A DNA stretch of 64,000 nucleotides. Source: Curtobacterium flaccumfaciens (GTDB taxonomy: Bacteria > Actinomycetota > Actinomycetes > Actinomycetales > Microbacteriaceae). Shown in pieces: positions 18,385 through 26,699 of this stretch (position 1 is the stretch's first letter; every line of letters starts with the position of its first letter). The notes beneath the pieces were generated by a model, which did no database searches, was not told where the DNA came from, and was given only the letters and a program-made list of their open reading frames with translations. The DNA lies in contig NZ_JABMCF010000040.1 in NCBI RefSeq assembly GCF_013359815.1, positions 1 through 64,000 of the forward strand. The letters are read 5' to 3'. A program made the translations under genes and the position numbers.

Positions 18385-19181
18385 CAGGCGTCCTTGCGGT
18401 TCCACCGGAACGTCAGCAGGCAGGCCACCGTGCCCAGGACCAGCCACGCTGCCAACACGAGGGCTCCGAGGCCGAGGTGCCACGCGCCTCCCGGCTCGCC
18501 CGACTCGAACGCACTGGGCAGGAAGACGGACCGCATGCCGGAGGCCATCCACCGCAGGGGGAAGACGGACGCGACGTCCTGCAACCAGGTGGGGAGCTGC
18601 GTGAAGGGCAGGTAGACGCCGGAGATGAACTGCAGCACCAGCACGATCGGGACGATGGTGGCGGTGGCGCGCCGGCCCTCGCGGGGGAGCGCCGAGACCG
18701 CGATGCCGAGGACGCAGCTGGTGGCGATGCCGAGGACCATCACCCCGGCGAAGACACCCCACTTGCCCGCGTCGGTCGGCAGGTCGACGCCGAACACCAG
18801 GCTCGCGATCGCCAGCAGCAGGGCCGTCTGCACGAGCGTGGTGACGAGGACCATGCCGATCTTGCCGACGAAGTACGACAGGACCGGGAGCGGTGTGCCG
18901 CCGAGTCGCTTCAACGTGCCGTCGCTGCGCTCCGTGGCGATGTCGACGCCCAGGGACTGCGTGCCGGAGAGCAGGATGCCCGTCGCGACCAGGCCGGGCA
19001 GGTAGTAGGTGGCGTAGTCGACGCTGACGTCGGGGCCGGCCTGGATGTCGGCGGCGCCGGAGAACGCCACCGAGAACAGCGCCAGCATGATGATCGGGAA
19101 CAGGAACGTGAAGAAGACCGCGTCGGGAGCGCGGAAGTAGGTGCGGATCTCGTACGAGATGCGGCTGGTCGCTGTCTTCAC
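18384..19181 (-). CDS. ABC-2 type transporter permease
   Basis: The 265-residue integral membrane protein has six predicted helices and the ABC-2 layout (cytoplasmic N-terminus, FRAPDAVFFTFLFPIIML as first helix, conserved SERSDGTLKRL-like coupling region, QFISGVYLPFTQLP late helix). With the ATPase encoded just before it, it would form an exporter of drugs, lipids or antimicrobial peptides. It lies between the ATPase and the kinase with overlapping starts and stops, so expression is coupled. Confidence 0.9.
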   Translation of the reverse strand: MKTATSRISYEIRTYFRAPDAVFFTFLFPIIMLALFSVAFSGAADIQAGPDVSVDYATYYLPGLVATGILLSGTQSLGVDIATERSDGTLKRLGGTPLPVLSYFVGKIGMVLVTTLVQTALLLAIASLVFGVDLPTDAGKWGVFAGVMVLGIATSCVLGIAVSALPREGRRATATIVPIVLVLQFISGVYLPFTQLPTWLQDVASVFPLRWMASGMRSVFLPSAFESGEPGGAWHLGLGALVLAAWLVLGTVACLLTFRWNRKDA

Positions 19182-20017
19182 TGCTGTCCCACCATGTCGA
19201 GGTAGACGTCCTCGAGGGACGGACGGATGACTTCGAGGTCGTGCATGGGCGTGGTGCTGCTGCGGATGAGCGCCGTCGGGTCGGTCGTGCGCTCGTCATG
19301 GTGTCCGCCGTCGTCGTCACGCCAGCGGACCCGGGGCGTGCGGGCCTCGGCGCCGCCGATCTCGTCGATGGGTGCGAGGTCGAGGAGCTTCCCGTCGGCG
19401 ATGACCGCGGCACGGTCGGCGAGCTGGGCGGCTTCGTCGAGGTAGTGCGTGGTGAGCAGGATCGTCGTGCCCTCGTGCTGCACCTGGCGGAGAAGGTCCC
19501 AGAACTGCCGTCGGGCCTCGGGGTCGAAGCCCGTGGTCGGTTCGTCGAGGAACAGGACCTCGGGGCGGCCGATGATGCCGAGGGCGACGTCGACGCGGCG
19601 GCGCTGGCCTCCGGACAGTCGACTGACGCGGGTGTTGCGCTGCGTCTCGAGCCCCGTCGCGGTGAGGAGCTCCTCGACGCTGCGGTGCTTCGGGTAGAGC
19701 GTCGCGAAGTGGTTCAGCTGCTCGGCGACGGTGACGTTCGGGGACTCCGCGCTGGTCTGCAGGACGATGCCGATGCGTGCGTTGTGGCTGCGGCTCGTCC
19801 GTGCCGGGTCGTGGCCGAGGACGCGGACCTCGCCGGCGGTGCGGGAGCGGTACCCCTCGAGGATCTCGACCGTCGTGGACTTGCCGGCACCGTTGGGGCC
19901 GAGGAGCGCGAAGGTCTCGCCGCGTTCGATCGTGAAGGAGACGTCGTCCACGGCACGTTTGCCGGTGGCGTACTGCTTGCCGAGGTGCTGGACCTCGATG
20001 GCGGGGGACTCGGGCAT
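19178..20017 (-). CDS. ABC transporter ATPase, DrrA-like
   Basis: The 279-residue ATPase drives the ABC-2 permease. It has Walker A GPNGAGKST, Q-loop VLQTSAE, signature LSGGQRRRVDVALG, Walker B VLFLDEPTTGFD and H-loop LTTHYLDEA. The C-terminal tail carries the short extension seen in DrrA-type drug exporters. It is the first gene of a four-gene operon (ATPase, permease, kinase, regulator). Confidence 0.93.
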   Translation of the reverse strand: MPESPAIEVQHLGKQYATGKRAVDDVSFTIERGETFALLGPNGAGKSTTVEILEGYRSRTAGEVRVLGHDPARTSRSHNARIGIVLQTSAESPNVTVAEQLNHFATLYPKHRSVEELLTATGLETQRNTRVSRLSGGQRRRVDVALGIIGRPEVLFLDEPTTGFDPEARRQFWDLLRQVQHEGTTILLTTHYLDEAAQLADRAAVIADGKLLDLAPIDEIGGAEARTPRVRWRDDDGGHHDERTTDPTALIRSSTTPMHDLEVIRPSLEDVYLDMVGQQ

Positions 20018-20127
20018 GGGTCCAGCATCGCCGCCCGGTGGCCGTGGGGGATCGACCGGGGCGGTGGTCTCGGCATCGTCCGATCGGGGGATGGTGCCGG
20101 CGGGGGAGGTGGTTCGGTTTCCGGCCG

Positions 20128-20177
20128 GTGACGGTTCTGGTTCGCGATCGTCGGGGATCGTGAACCGGAACCGTCAC
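20128..20177. repeat. 50-bp palindrome, copy 3 (REP-like)
   Basis: This copy has the same 23-base arms and four-base loop as the copies at 5671, 5869 and 53541. It lies upstream of the ATPase gene and five bases before the 3' end of the broken minus-strand gene that follows, consistent with a post-gene element. Confidence 0.84.
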
Positions 20178-20181
20178 CGTC

Positions 20182-20322
20182 TCAGTACTGCGGGCGGATC
20201 CAGTCCGTCGGTTGCACGAAGCGGGCGCGGGGCAGGACCTCGTCCGGCTCGGCGGTCCGCACGCTCGTGATGATCGTGTCCTCGCTGTGCTCGTACGAGC
20301 GGCGGGCGATGCACCGTGTCAA
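20182..20322 (-). pseudogene. 3' remnant of an unidentified gene at the island edge
   Basis: From the TGA at 20182-20184 a protein-like minus-strand frame of about 45 codons reads back to roughly base 20322, with local pieces such as RSYEHSEDTIITSV and RFVQPTDWIRPQY. It has coding-like composition but no convincing start, and the same frame meets a stop near 20390. I do not recognise the family. I read it as the C-terminus of a chromosomal gene cut by the island. The junction is near a palindrome (20320-20333, CAACGTGCATGTTG). Confidence 0.45.
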
Positions 20323-20697
20323 CGTGCATGTTGGACCGAGATTGCGCAGGGGAGAGCTGCCTTGCGTACTGTCAGATAGGCTCCGCCGTCACACGCCGGT
20401 GCAGAGGGCATGCTGTCCCGGGTTCGGCTCTCTTCGGACCCGATGGTCATGGGCACGTAGATAGGAGCCCGGCGACTCGCCCGCCACCGCCGTCCGCGTC
20501 AGGAGTAGGCCAGGCTCAGGGGACCGACTAGATCCACACGCCAGCCTTGCGCCCAGCGCCGGGGCCACCAGCTGGGACGATTGCTCGGAGCGGCTCTTCG
20601 CCCGCGAGCGGGACGGCCTTAGTTTGCGATGGCGCGAGCAATCTGCACCGCCAACAAATGACTAGGTCCGCCGGCATGAGCGTGCCACAATCAGGGG
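20323..20697. other. Non-coding stretch at the left edge of the island
   Basis: In these 375 bases I see no coding frame with a credible start and Shine-Dalgarno sequence, no tRNA and no transposase remnant. Base composition is lower in GC than the flanks. It probably holds the promoter of the membrane protein starting at 20698. Confidence 0.5.
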
Positions 20698-21378
20698 GTG
20701 GAGCTAGTCGTGGGCATACTCGGATTTCTTGCTGCAGTCGTCATACCTATGTATCTGCATCGCCAGAAGTACCCCCGTCGTGAGTTGCGTTACGCAATCC
20801 TGCGAGACGATGCGCCGGGCATCTGGAGGCTCCGAATCTGGTCCACAAGCCGAGCAGACATTCCCTCAGCCACGTTCGACGACGCGCGGCCAATAATCTT
20901 CACCTTCAGCCGAGCGGTCGCGGACAAGGGCCCCGGTCCCTCGATGGGGCGCAGAGCGACAGAGTGGATCGCGCCGACCGAACTAGCCATCGCACCGCAG
21001 CTGTTGCGGACTGACTTCTCTTCTACGGTGATTTTCTCCGCCCATGAGCCTTTTAGTCTGCAGGTGGAGAACTCGCTCATTGACGTCCCGGTTAGTCGGG
21101 ACACAAAGGTGGAAACTTACGGAATACCTCGAGTTGAGGTCGCGATCCGGAACACAAGGACAAAATCTCGTATCTCTGCGCTGGCCATCGTGCTGTGGCT
21201 TACTGCGGTCAGTTTCGCGCTCTTTGTGTTGGGTCTGAGTGTCGCGACTTACGATGACAAGCTCGGCGAAGCACTCGGTATCCCCGGTATGCTCCTGCTC
21301 ACGCTAAGCCTCGTGGCACTGCTTGTGATTGGGTTGCGGCGCCTCTTCACTCGTGGAAGAAAGAAGCTGCGCTTCTAG
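20698..21378 (+). CDS. Membrane protein of unknown function
   Basis: The 226-residue protein has one N-terminal transmembrane helix (about residues 2-20), a polar domain of about 130 residues and two transmembrane helices near the C-terminus (about 160-182 and 195-212), ending in a basic tail. I do not recognise a family. The start is GTG 20698 with a G-rich run before it. The gene has codon use and GC content clearly below the neighbours, with codons such as TTT, AAA and ATA, so it is probably acquired DNA. Confidence 0.6.
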   Translation: MELVVGILGFLAAVVIPMYLHRQKYPRRELRYAILRDDAPGIWRLRIWSTSRADIPSATFDDARPIIFTFSRAVADKGPGPSMGRRATEWIAPTELAIAPQLLRTDFSSTVIFSAHEPFSLQVENSLIDVPVSRDTKVETYGIPRVEVAIRNTRTKSRISALAIVLWLTAVSFALFVLGLSVATYDDKLGEALGIPGMLLLTLSLVALLVIGLRRLFTRGRKKLRF

Positions 21379-21465
21379 AACTGGGTGCGGACGCGATCGG
21401 CCAGGCAGCGGCGCGCGCGGCTCGGTGCCTGAGAGCTAGCGCCCCGCGTCCGGTAGACCAGGAGG

Positions 21466-22398
21466 ATGCAGGTCGTCGGAGTCGAACAGTTCGGAGGGCC
21501 CGAGGCCCTCGCCGTCCACGAGGTGCCGGAGCCGCACGCCGGTGCGGGGTCCGTGCGGATCCGGGTGCAGGCGTTCGCCGTGAACCCGACCGACACGGGG
21601 GTGCGTGCCGGGCAGCGGGACAGCTCGCAGGCCTCGCCGCCGTACGTGCCGGGGATGGACGCCGCCGGCGTCATCGACGAGGTCGGGCCCGACGTCACCG
21701 GATGGCAGGTCGGCGAAGAGGTCATGGCGATGGCATTGCCGCTCAGCGCCCACGGTGGCGCCTATGTGCAGGAGCTCGTCGCGCCGGTGGGGTCGTTCAC
21801 GCGGATCCCTCGTGGGACGTCTCTTCCGCTCGCCTCCACGGTGCCGATGAACGGGCTGACGGCGTTGCAGATCCTGTCGCACGCCTCCCTCGCGCCGGGG
21901 CAGACGCTCGCCGTGACCGGGGCCGCTGGGCTGCTCGGGAACTACGTGGTGCAGCTTGCGAAGGCCGCCGGGCTGACGGTGATCGCGGATGCTGCTCCGG
22001 CGGACGAGGCACTCGTCCGGTCGCTCGGGCCGGACCACGTGGTGCCGCGAGGTGCTTCCTTCGCCTCCGCTGTCCGGGAGCTCGTGCCGGACGGGGTCGA
22101 TGCGCTCGCCGATGCTGCCGTGCAGCGCGACGAGGTCGTGGACGCCGTTCGCGACGGGGGAGTGTTCTTCGATGTGCGGGGGTGGCAGGGCAACGGGGCT
22201 CGGGGGATCGAGTTCGTGCAGATCATGGTGTTCTCGGAGTACCGGTCGTTCGACAAGCTCGAGCAGCTGCGGCATGCGGTGGAGAGTGGGACGTTGACTC
22301 CGCGGGTCGCCGAGGTGCTGCCGGCTGCGCGGGCTGCGGAGGCGCATGAGCGGTTGGAGGCCGGGGGGACGCGGGGGCGGTTCGTACTGACGTGGTGA
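21466..22398 (+). CDS. Zinc-free quinone oxidoreductase, MDR superfamily
   Basis: The 310-residue NADPH-dependent oxidoreductase has an N-terminal GroES-like domain and a Rossmann domain with glycine motif TGAAGLLGNY and a later GGVFFDVRG strand. It lacks the zinc-ligand cysteine cluster, as in quinone reductases. ATG 21466 follows AGGAGG closely. Its last 60 percent is repeated almost exactly at 29709-30266, so the two copies flank the 7.3-kb segment with the Sdp-like genes. A hairpin terminator follows. Confidence 0.88.
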   Translation: MQVVGVEQFGGPEALAVHEVPEPHAGAGSVRIRVQAFAVNPTDTGVRAGQRDSSQASPPYVPGMDAAGVIDEVGPDVTGWQVGEEVMAMALPLSAHGGAYVQELVAPVGSFTRIPRGTSLPLASTVPMNGLTALQILSHASLAPGQTLAVTGAAGLLGNYVVQLAKAAGLTVIADAAPADEALVRSLGPDHVVPRGASFASAVRELVPDGVDALADAAVQRDEVVDAVRDGGVFFDVRGWQGNGARGIEFVQIMVFSEYRSFDKLEQLRHAVESGTLTPRVAEVLPAARAAEAHERLEAGGTRGRFVLTW

Positions 22399-22416
22399 GT
22401 TGATGACACGGTGAGG

Positions 22417-22456
22417 GACGGGAGGCGTGGTGCCGGGTGGTGCCGCGCCTTCCGTC
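22417..22456 (+). terminator. Hairpin after the quinone oxidoreductase gene
   Basis: Arms 22417-22434 and 22439-22456 form an 18-bp RNA stem with four G-U pairs around the loop GGGT. It begins 19 bases after the stop codon. The sequence resembles the hairpin at 16401-16432 (GGGAGGC...GCCTYCC), so both may belong to one family of terminator-like elements. Confidence 0.6.
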
Positions 22457-22483
22457 GTTCGGTGGCAACTCTCTCGAATGCCG

Positions 22484-22512
22484 TTGCATGAGGTATTAAA
22501 TATCAGTAGGTT
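22484..22512 (+). promoter_or_regulatory. Promoter of the Sdp-like operon
   Basis: TTGCAT (22484-22489) and TAGGTT (22507-22512) are separated by 17 bases, in an unusually AT-rich patch (GTATTAAATATCAG). It lies 43 bases before the first start codon of the toxin operon. Both hexamers are near consensus for a primary sigma factor. Confidence 0.5.
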
Positions 22513-22554
22513 GCTCTCGTGCACAGCACAGTGGCTGTGTCGGGAGGGACAAAC

Positions 22555-23268
22555 TTGAACATCCAGAAGCTCCACCGTCCACGGGTTGCCGTGCTCGGAT
22601 TCGTGACTGCCATCCTGCTGCTCGCGGCATCGCTCGTCGGTTCGCCAGCCGTGGCGACGGCCGTCGAACCGGTGGCAGCTGCGAGCAGCACGTCGGGCCT
22701 CTCAGAACAGGACCTGCTGCTCGTCGACGGGGCGCTGTTCGGTGTCGGCCCCGTTGCGAAGCAGCTCGGCACGAGCATCGAACCAGTCTTCTCCGGCGAT
22801 GACTTGGAGCGAGTCACGGCCTACGCGCGTGAATCCCGTGAAGGACTCGTCGCATCGAACCCCGATGCGGTCGAGCGCGCTGTGGCCAACATTCGGTCGG
22901 GATCGGTGAACTCCGTTGCGAAGGGCTTCGAAGAGCTCGGGGGAGCCTTCAACTCTTACATCAGCGAGACGTACACCGAGGAAGAGTTGAACGCAGCCAA
23001 GGAGGAGTACAGCTCGACGCAGGCCGTACCGATGTGTGGAGCAGTCGCCGCCTGTGTCGCAGCAGTTGCCTTCGCCGTCTACGCAGCAGCTGCCGTTCAC
23101 AATGCTGCGGTCATCACAGCGGCCGCTGCGGTCCTCGTGTCCGTGTATGCGTGGTGCGGAGCCTGGACCGGTTGCGGGCGCAGCGGCCAAGCAACCGGGA
23201 ATGACCGGGTGAAGCAGGAGAAGTTCCTGGCCAACGCAACCCGCGTCGGTCAGACGCTGCCCGCGTGA
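22555..23268 (+). CDS. SdpC-family antimicrobial peptide (cannibalism toxin) precursor
   Basis: The 237-residue secreted precursor resembles Bacillus SdpC. An N-terminal signal peptide (hydrophobic core about residues 11-30, then ATAVEP) precedes an alpha-helical pro-region. A hydrophobic segment then opens with C161-x5-C167, in MCGAVAACVAAVAF, and is rich in Ala and Val. In Bacillus SDP the mature 42-residue toxin likewise starts at a C-x5-C disulfide (CGLYAVCVAAG) and is pore-forming. Two further cysteines occur in WCGAWTGCGRSG. The TTG start at 22555 is preferred because GGGAGGGA stands just before it; GTG 22519 is the alternative. Genes for SdpA- and SdpB-like proteins follow with overlaps. 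Confidence 0.8.
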   Translation: MNIQKLHRPRVAVLGFVTAILLLAASLVGSPAVATAVEPVAAASSTSGLSEQDLLLVDGALFGVGPVAKQLGTSIEPVFSGDDLERVTAYARESREGLVASNPDAVERAVANIRSGSVNSVAKGFEELGGAFNSYISETYTEEELNAAKEEYSSTQAVPMCGAVAACVAAVAFAVYAAAAVHNAAVITAAAAVLVSVYAWCGAWTGCGRSGQATGNDRVKQEKFLANATRVGQTLPA

Positions 23269-23831
23269 GTCTGAAGCTCGCCGAGACGACCGTGGTCACG
23301 GTGGCGGCTCTTGCCGTGGCCACGGTCGCCTTCGCATCACTCCCGATCAGTACCCACGCGTCGGGATTCGTTGCTGACGGTCTGCGTGCTGTCAGCGAGA
23401 TCACGCCACAAGGATGGGGCTTCTTCACCCGTGACCCGCGCTCTCCGATCACGCAAGCCCGCGTCCGCACCGCGGAGGGAGAGTGGAAGACCGTGACTCG
23501 GGGTCCGAACGCGACCCTGCGGAACGCGTTCGGGTTCAACCGGTCGTCGCGACTCGACGAGTACGACGTGTCCCAGGTCACCGGGTCTCGCGACATCGAT
23601 GGACTCTGGTCGGACTGCACCGGAAACTCGATCGCGGAGTGCGCCCAGCGTGCTGCGTCAGAGCGCGGTGTTCAGGAGTGGACGGCCGAAGGCTACGACC
23701 TCCGGCTCTGCGGGGAGGTCCTCTTGCTCGCCGTGGATCCGGTGCCGATCGACTTCGCGGGCCTGCAGTACGACGCCTCGACGAAGGCCATCCGCGCGAC
23801 CGTCCGATGCGATGCTCTGGAGGATCAGTGA
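23265..23831 (+). CDS. SdpA-family maturation protein
   Basis: The 188-residue protein has an N-terminal transmembrane anchor (about residues 8-28) and an outside domain containing PQGWGFFTRDPRSP, close to the PQGW(A/G)FFT hallmark of SdpA proteins. Three or four cysteines occur in the second half. In Bacillus, SdpA and SdpB are both needed to turn pro-SdpC into active toxin. It overlaps sdpC (GTGA) and sdpB (TGATG), so the three genes are translated together. Confidence 0.8.
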   Translation: MSLKLAETTVVTVAALAVATVAFASLPISTHASGFVADGLRAVSEITPQGWGFFTRDPRSPITQARVRTAEGEWKTVTRGPNATLRNAFGFNRSSRLDEYDVSQVTGSRDIDGLWSDCTGNSIAECAQRAASERGVQEWTAEGYDLRLCGEVLLLAVDPVPIDFAGLQYDASTKAIRATVRCDALEDQ

Positions 23832-24811
23832 TGACCTCTGCCGCCACACTGCAACGTCACAACGGTGGCGGAGTGGGCGGGCGAGCGTCGTTCGAGCGGT
23901 ACGTGTCGGCCGTCAGCCCGTTCACGCCGGTACTCGGGCTCGTGCGATCAGCGATCGCAGCAGCCGCCTTGCTCACGCTCGTGTTCAGCCCGACCGATCA
24001 GCTCTTCTTCCGGAGCTCGACGTTCCCGACCGGTGCGAACTGCGGGAACAGCACGTCGTGGATGTCCTTGTTCTGCATCGGGTCCTCCAGCGGGCATCTC
24101 GAACTGACGAAGTGGGTCGCGGTGTCCGTACTCGCCATCGTCGTCACCGGACTGTTGCCGGCGATCACTGCCCTTCCACACTGGTGGGTGACGTGGAGCC
24201 TCATGACCTCGAGTACGGCCGTCGACGGCGGCGAACACCTCGCCGCGAACCTGGCACTCATCCTCGTTCCGCTCGTACTGCTCGACCGCCGTCGCTGGCA
24301 CTGGACCCCTGACAGGCGGTACGTGGGCCGTTCTTCGTGGGTCGCCGTGATCGGGTACACCACCCTCGGGCTCTGGACTCTCCAGATGATGGGCGTGTAC
24401 TTCCAGGCCAGCGTGGCGAAGTTCTCCGTCCTCGAGTGGTCGGACGGGACGGCGCTCTGGTACTGGATGCAGAACCCGGTCTTCGCCCCGGCCGGAGCCG
24501 TCGGAGACCTTGTTCGGAACGCGCTCCAGTGGTTACCACTCACCGTCATCGCGACGTACGGCACGCTCGCGCTGCAGCTCGCTCTGGTCGGCGCTGTCTT
24601 CATGCCGCGCAGGCCTCGGCATCTGCTCCTGGGCCTCGCTGTCGCGTTCCACCTGGCGATCGCCGTGCTGATGGGCCTGTGGAGCTTCTCGATGATCATG
24701 ATCGCGGCAGACCTGCTGTTGCTCCTCCGCCCCCACGAATCGGAGAGCGTCGCTCGTGCCCTTCACATGGGCTCACGAAACGAACGGCAGGTGAACCATG
24801 TCAGCGCCTGA
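23831..24811 (+). CDS. SdpB-family HTTM membrane protein
   Basis: The 326-residue polytopic protein has about seven transmembrane helices and the horizontally transferred transmembrane (HTTM) domain related to vitamin K-dependent gamma-carboxylases, the family of SdpB. Recognisable parts are the first helix after SPFTPVLGLVRS, the DGGEHLAANL segment and the QASVAKFSVLEWSDGTALWY loop. It would act with SdpA in toxin maturation. It starts in overlap with sdpA and ends overlapping the next gene by 14 bases. Confidence 0.82.
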   Translation: MTSAATLQRHNGGGVGGRASFERYVSAVSPFTPVLGLVRSAIAAAALLTLVFSPTDQLFFRSSTFPTGANCGNSTSWMSLFCIGSSSGHLELTKWVAVSVLAIVVTGLLPAITALPHWWVTWSLMTSSTAVDGGEHLAANLALILVPLVLLDRRRWHWTPDRRYVGRSSWVAVIGYTTLGLWTLQMMGVYFQASVAKFSVLEWSDGTALWYWMQNPVFAPAGAVGDLVRNALQWLPLTVIATYGTLALQLALVGAVFMPRRPRHLLLGLAVAFHLAIAVLMGLWSFSMIMIAADLLLLLRPHESESVARALHMGSRNERQVNHVSA

Positions 24812-25289
24812 CGGGTCCTTCCGAAGCCCGGCGGATCGCGGAGCGGCACTCGGGGCACTCTTCATCCTGGTCCCCATCGCGGTGATCGGAGTCGCTGGGG
24901 CTGCAGCGAAGGGCTTCGATGGACCGTCTCTTGTCGTTCTCGTTCTGGTCTTCGGCGGGCTGGTCTGGGCGATGTCGGTCGCTGCGCGGACGGCTGCCTT
25001 CATCGAATTCTCACCAGAGCAGGTCACCGTCGGGTTGGCGCCGTTCTGGAGGACGCGGCTGGCTCGACGTGAGATCGCAGACGTCGCGATAGTGCATATC
25101 GACACCTACGGCGACTACGGAGGCTGGGGTATCAAGGGCTCCGCCCGAAGCTCGAAGGGGCGCCTGTACTCGGTCGGCGGTGAGACCGCCTTGCGGCTGA
25201 TGATGCGGGATCAGCGGACGTTCGTGGTCGCGTTCAAGGACCCCGGGACGGCGGAGCGAGCGAAGCGAGCGCTGCACGGCGGGTGCTGA
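24798..25289 (+). CDS. Small membrane protein, candidate Sdp immunity protein
   Basis: The 163-residue protein has two transmembrane helices (about residues 15-35 and 43-62) followed by a cytoplasmic domain of about 95 residues that looks like a short beta-rich PH-like fold (FIEFSPEQVTVGLAPFWRTR, RTFVVAFKDPGTAERAKRAL). It does not resemble SdpI. It overlaps sdpB by 14 bases and is the last gene of the operon, which is where an immunity gene is expected; the role is inferred from position only. Confidence 0.55.
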   Translation: MSAPDGSFRSPADRGAALGALFILVPIAVIGVAGAAAKGFDGPSLVVLVLVFGGLVWAMSVAARTAAFIEFSPEQVTVGLAPFWRTRLARREIADVAIVHIDTYGDYGGWGIKGSARSSKGRLYSVGGETALRLMMRDQRTFVVAFKDPGTAERAKRALHGGC

Positions 25290-25346
25290 TCGCGCTGAGC
25301 GGGACGGTTGGGCCGACGATGGACCGCGGAGCGCCACCGGCCTGCG

Positions 25347-26603
25347 TCAGTCATCGGCGGGCTCCTCAGCCTTCCGACGCATCCGGGTCTGCAGCCCCGC
25401 CAAGCGGTTCGACAGCGCGCCCGCCGCATTTGCAGCGTGCCCGATGGCATCCCCGCCGAGCCGTTTTGCGACGTCAACCGAGTCGGCGCTCACATCGAGG
25501 GCACGATCGCGGGCATCCGTCGCGACGTCGTCGACAGCGTCGCGCCACTTCTTCGAGTGCAGCGTCGAACGGTCGTGCTCGATGCCAAGTGTGCCGTGGA
25601 AATCGACGAGTCCGGCTGCGACGCGGTTCGTACCCTCGACGACCCGTCGCGAATCGATCGGATTGAGCAGCACCTTCACGTCACTCATTCCGGCCGCCGC
25701 GTCCATCCGGTCGATGAGACGCTTCGTCGTGGCGGCGATGGCATCGCGTCGCTGCGAACGAGCGACCTGCACACCGGCGCGGTGACTGTCCAGTTCGTCG
25801 GGCGATGTCCGGAGGACCCGGTCGAGCTCCAACACTGCGAGACCGTCATGCAGTTGGAAGCACCGTGCGAGCACCGCCAGCCATTCGCGCGCGGCCGACT
25901 CAGCGTCGGAGGTGAGCTCAGCGAGATCGCCGACCTTCGTGGTCTTCTCGAGCTTGACCGCGAGTGCGTCCAGCGCTCTGAGCGCGTACGACTGCACCGT
26001 CAAGATCGTCTGGCTCGCCCCCTGGATCTTCGACCAGGTGACGTCGTTGACGCCCCCGACCTGCTCGCGGATCGTCAGCGCCTCGCTCAGGAGCAAATCG
26101 ACGCCGATCATGTCGGAGAAGACCTGGTCCTTCTGAGCACGGAGGACGTCGTCGAGCTTCGCGTCGATCTTGGCCAGGTAGTCCGTGATCTCGTCCATCG
26201 CCTGCTGCATCGCAAGCTGCGCCATCACGCCCGCAGCGCCGGTCAGGACGGCGGGGTTCGTGAGGACCGAGCCCGGTGTCTTGACGAATTGCAGTATGCC
26301 CTTGATCTTCCCGCCGTCCGTGACCACCGCACGGCTCACGGAGGGATTGGAGCCCTTCATCGCGGGAAAGTCCTTCAGCGCCTTGGCGGAGTCTTTGGTG
26401 AGCTTCACCCATCGCCCCGACGCTGCCAGTCCGGCGCCAGCCTGGGTTGCCATTGATCCACTACTCGAGACTTCGCTCCACCGAGGAAGGGTGAGTTCGC
26501 GAGAAGCGAGCCCGTTCGATGACAAGAAACGCTCCACCGCACTCGGGTCGCCGATGATCGCGACTCCTTCGTCGTCGCGGACGACCTCGATCTCGTCAGT
26601 CAT
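25347..26603 (-). CDS. Protein of unknown function with helical core
   Basis: The protein of about 418 residues is mostly alpha-helical and has no signal peptide. A hydrophobic stretch (SVLTNPAVLTGAAGVMAQLAMQ, about residues 110-131) may be membrane-associated. It is followed by long amphipathic helices (EITDYLAKIDAKLDDVLRAQ) and a charged C-terminal half. I do not recognise the family; the hydrophobic hairpin flanked by coiled coil recalls membrane-acting effector proteins, but that is a guess. Three ATG codons are near the start; 26603 is chosen because AGGAG stands four bases before it. It converges with the Sdp-like operon. Confidence 0.65.
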   Translation of the reverse strand: MTDEIEVVRDDEGVAIIGDPSAVERFLSSNGLASRELTLPRWSEVSSSGSMATQAGAGLAASGRWVKLTKDSAKALKDFPAMKGSNPSVSRAVVTDGGKIKGILQFVKTPGSVLTNPAVLTGAAGVMAQLAMQQAMDEITDYLAKIDAKLDDVLRAQKDQVFSDMIGVDLLLSEALTIREQVGGVNDVTWSKIQGASQTILTVQSYALRALDALAVKLEKTTKVGDLAELTSDAESAAREWLAVLARCFQLHDGLAVLELDRVLRTSPDELDSHRAGVQVARSQRRDAIAATTKRLIDRMDAAAGMSDVKVLLNPIDSRRVVEGTNRVAAGLVDFHGTLGIEHDRSTLHSKKWRDAVDDVATDARDRALDVSADSVDVAKRLGGDAIGHAANAAGALSNRLAGLQTRMRRKAEEPADD

Positions 26604-26699
26604 CATGCTCCTCATCGTTCGCCGGGTGATCGGCGAAGCTCGTTCGATTGACTCTTACCGCAGTTTCTAGACAATTCGGGCGATCGCTCGAGACGCCGG

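Noticed and set aside
20395-20440. GGGTTCGGCTCTC stretch that looks like a tRNA T loop
   Set aside because: There is no matching stem and no tRNA body upstream. The similarity is chance.
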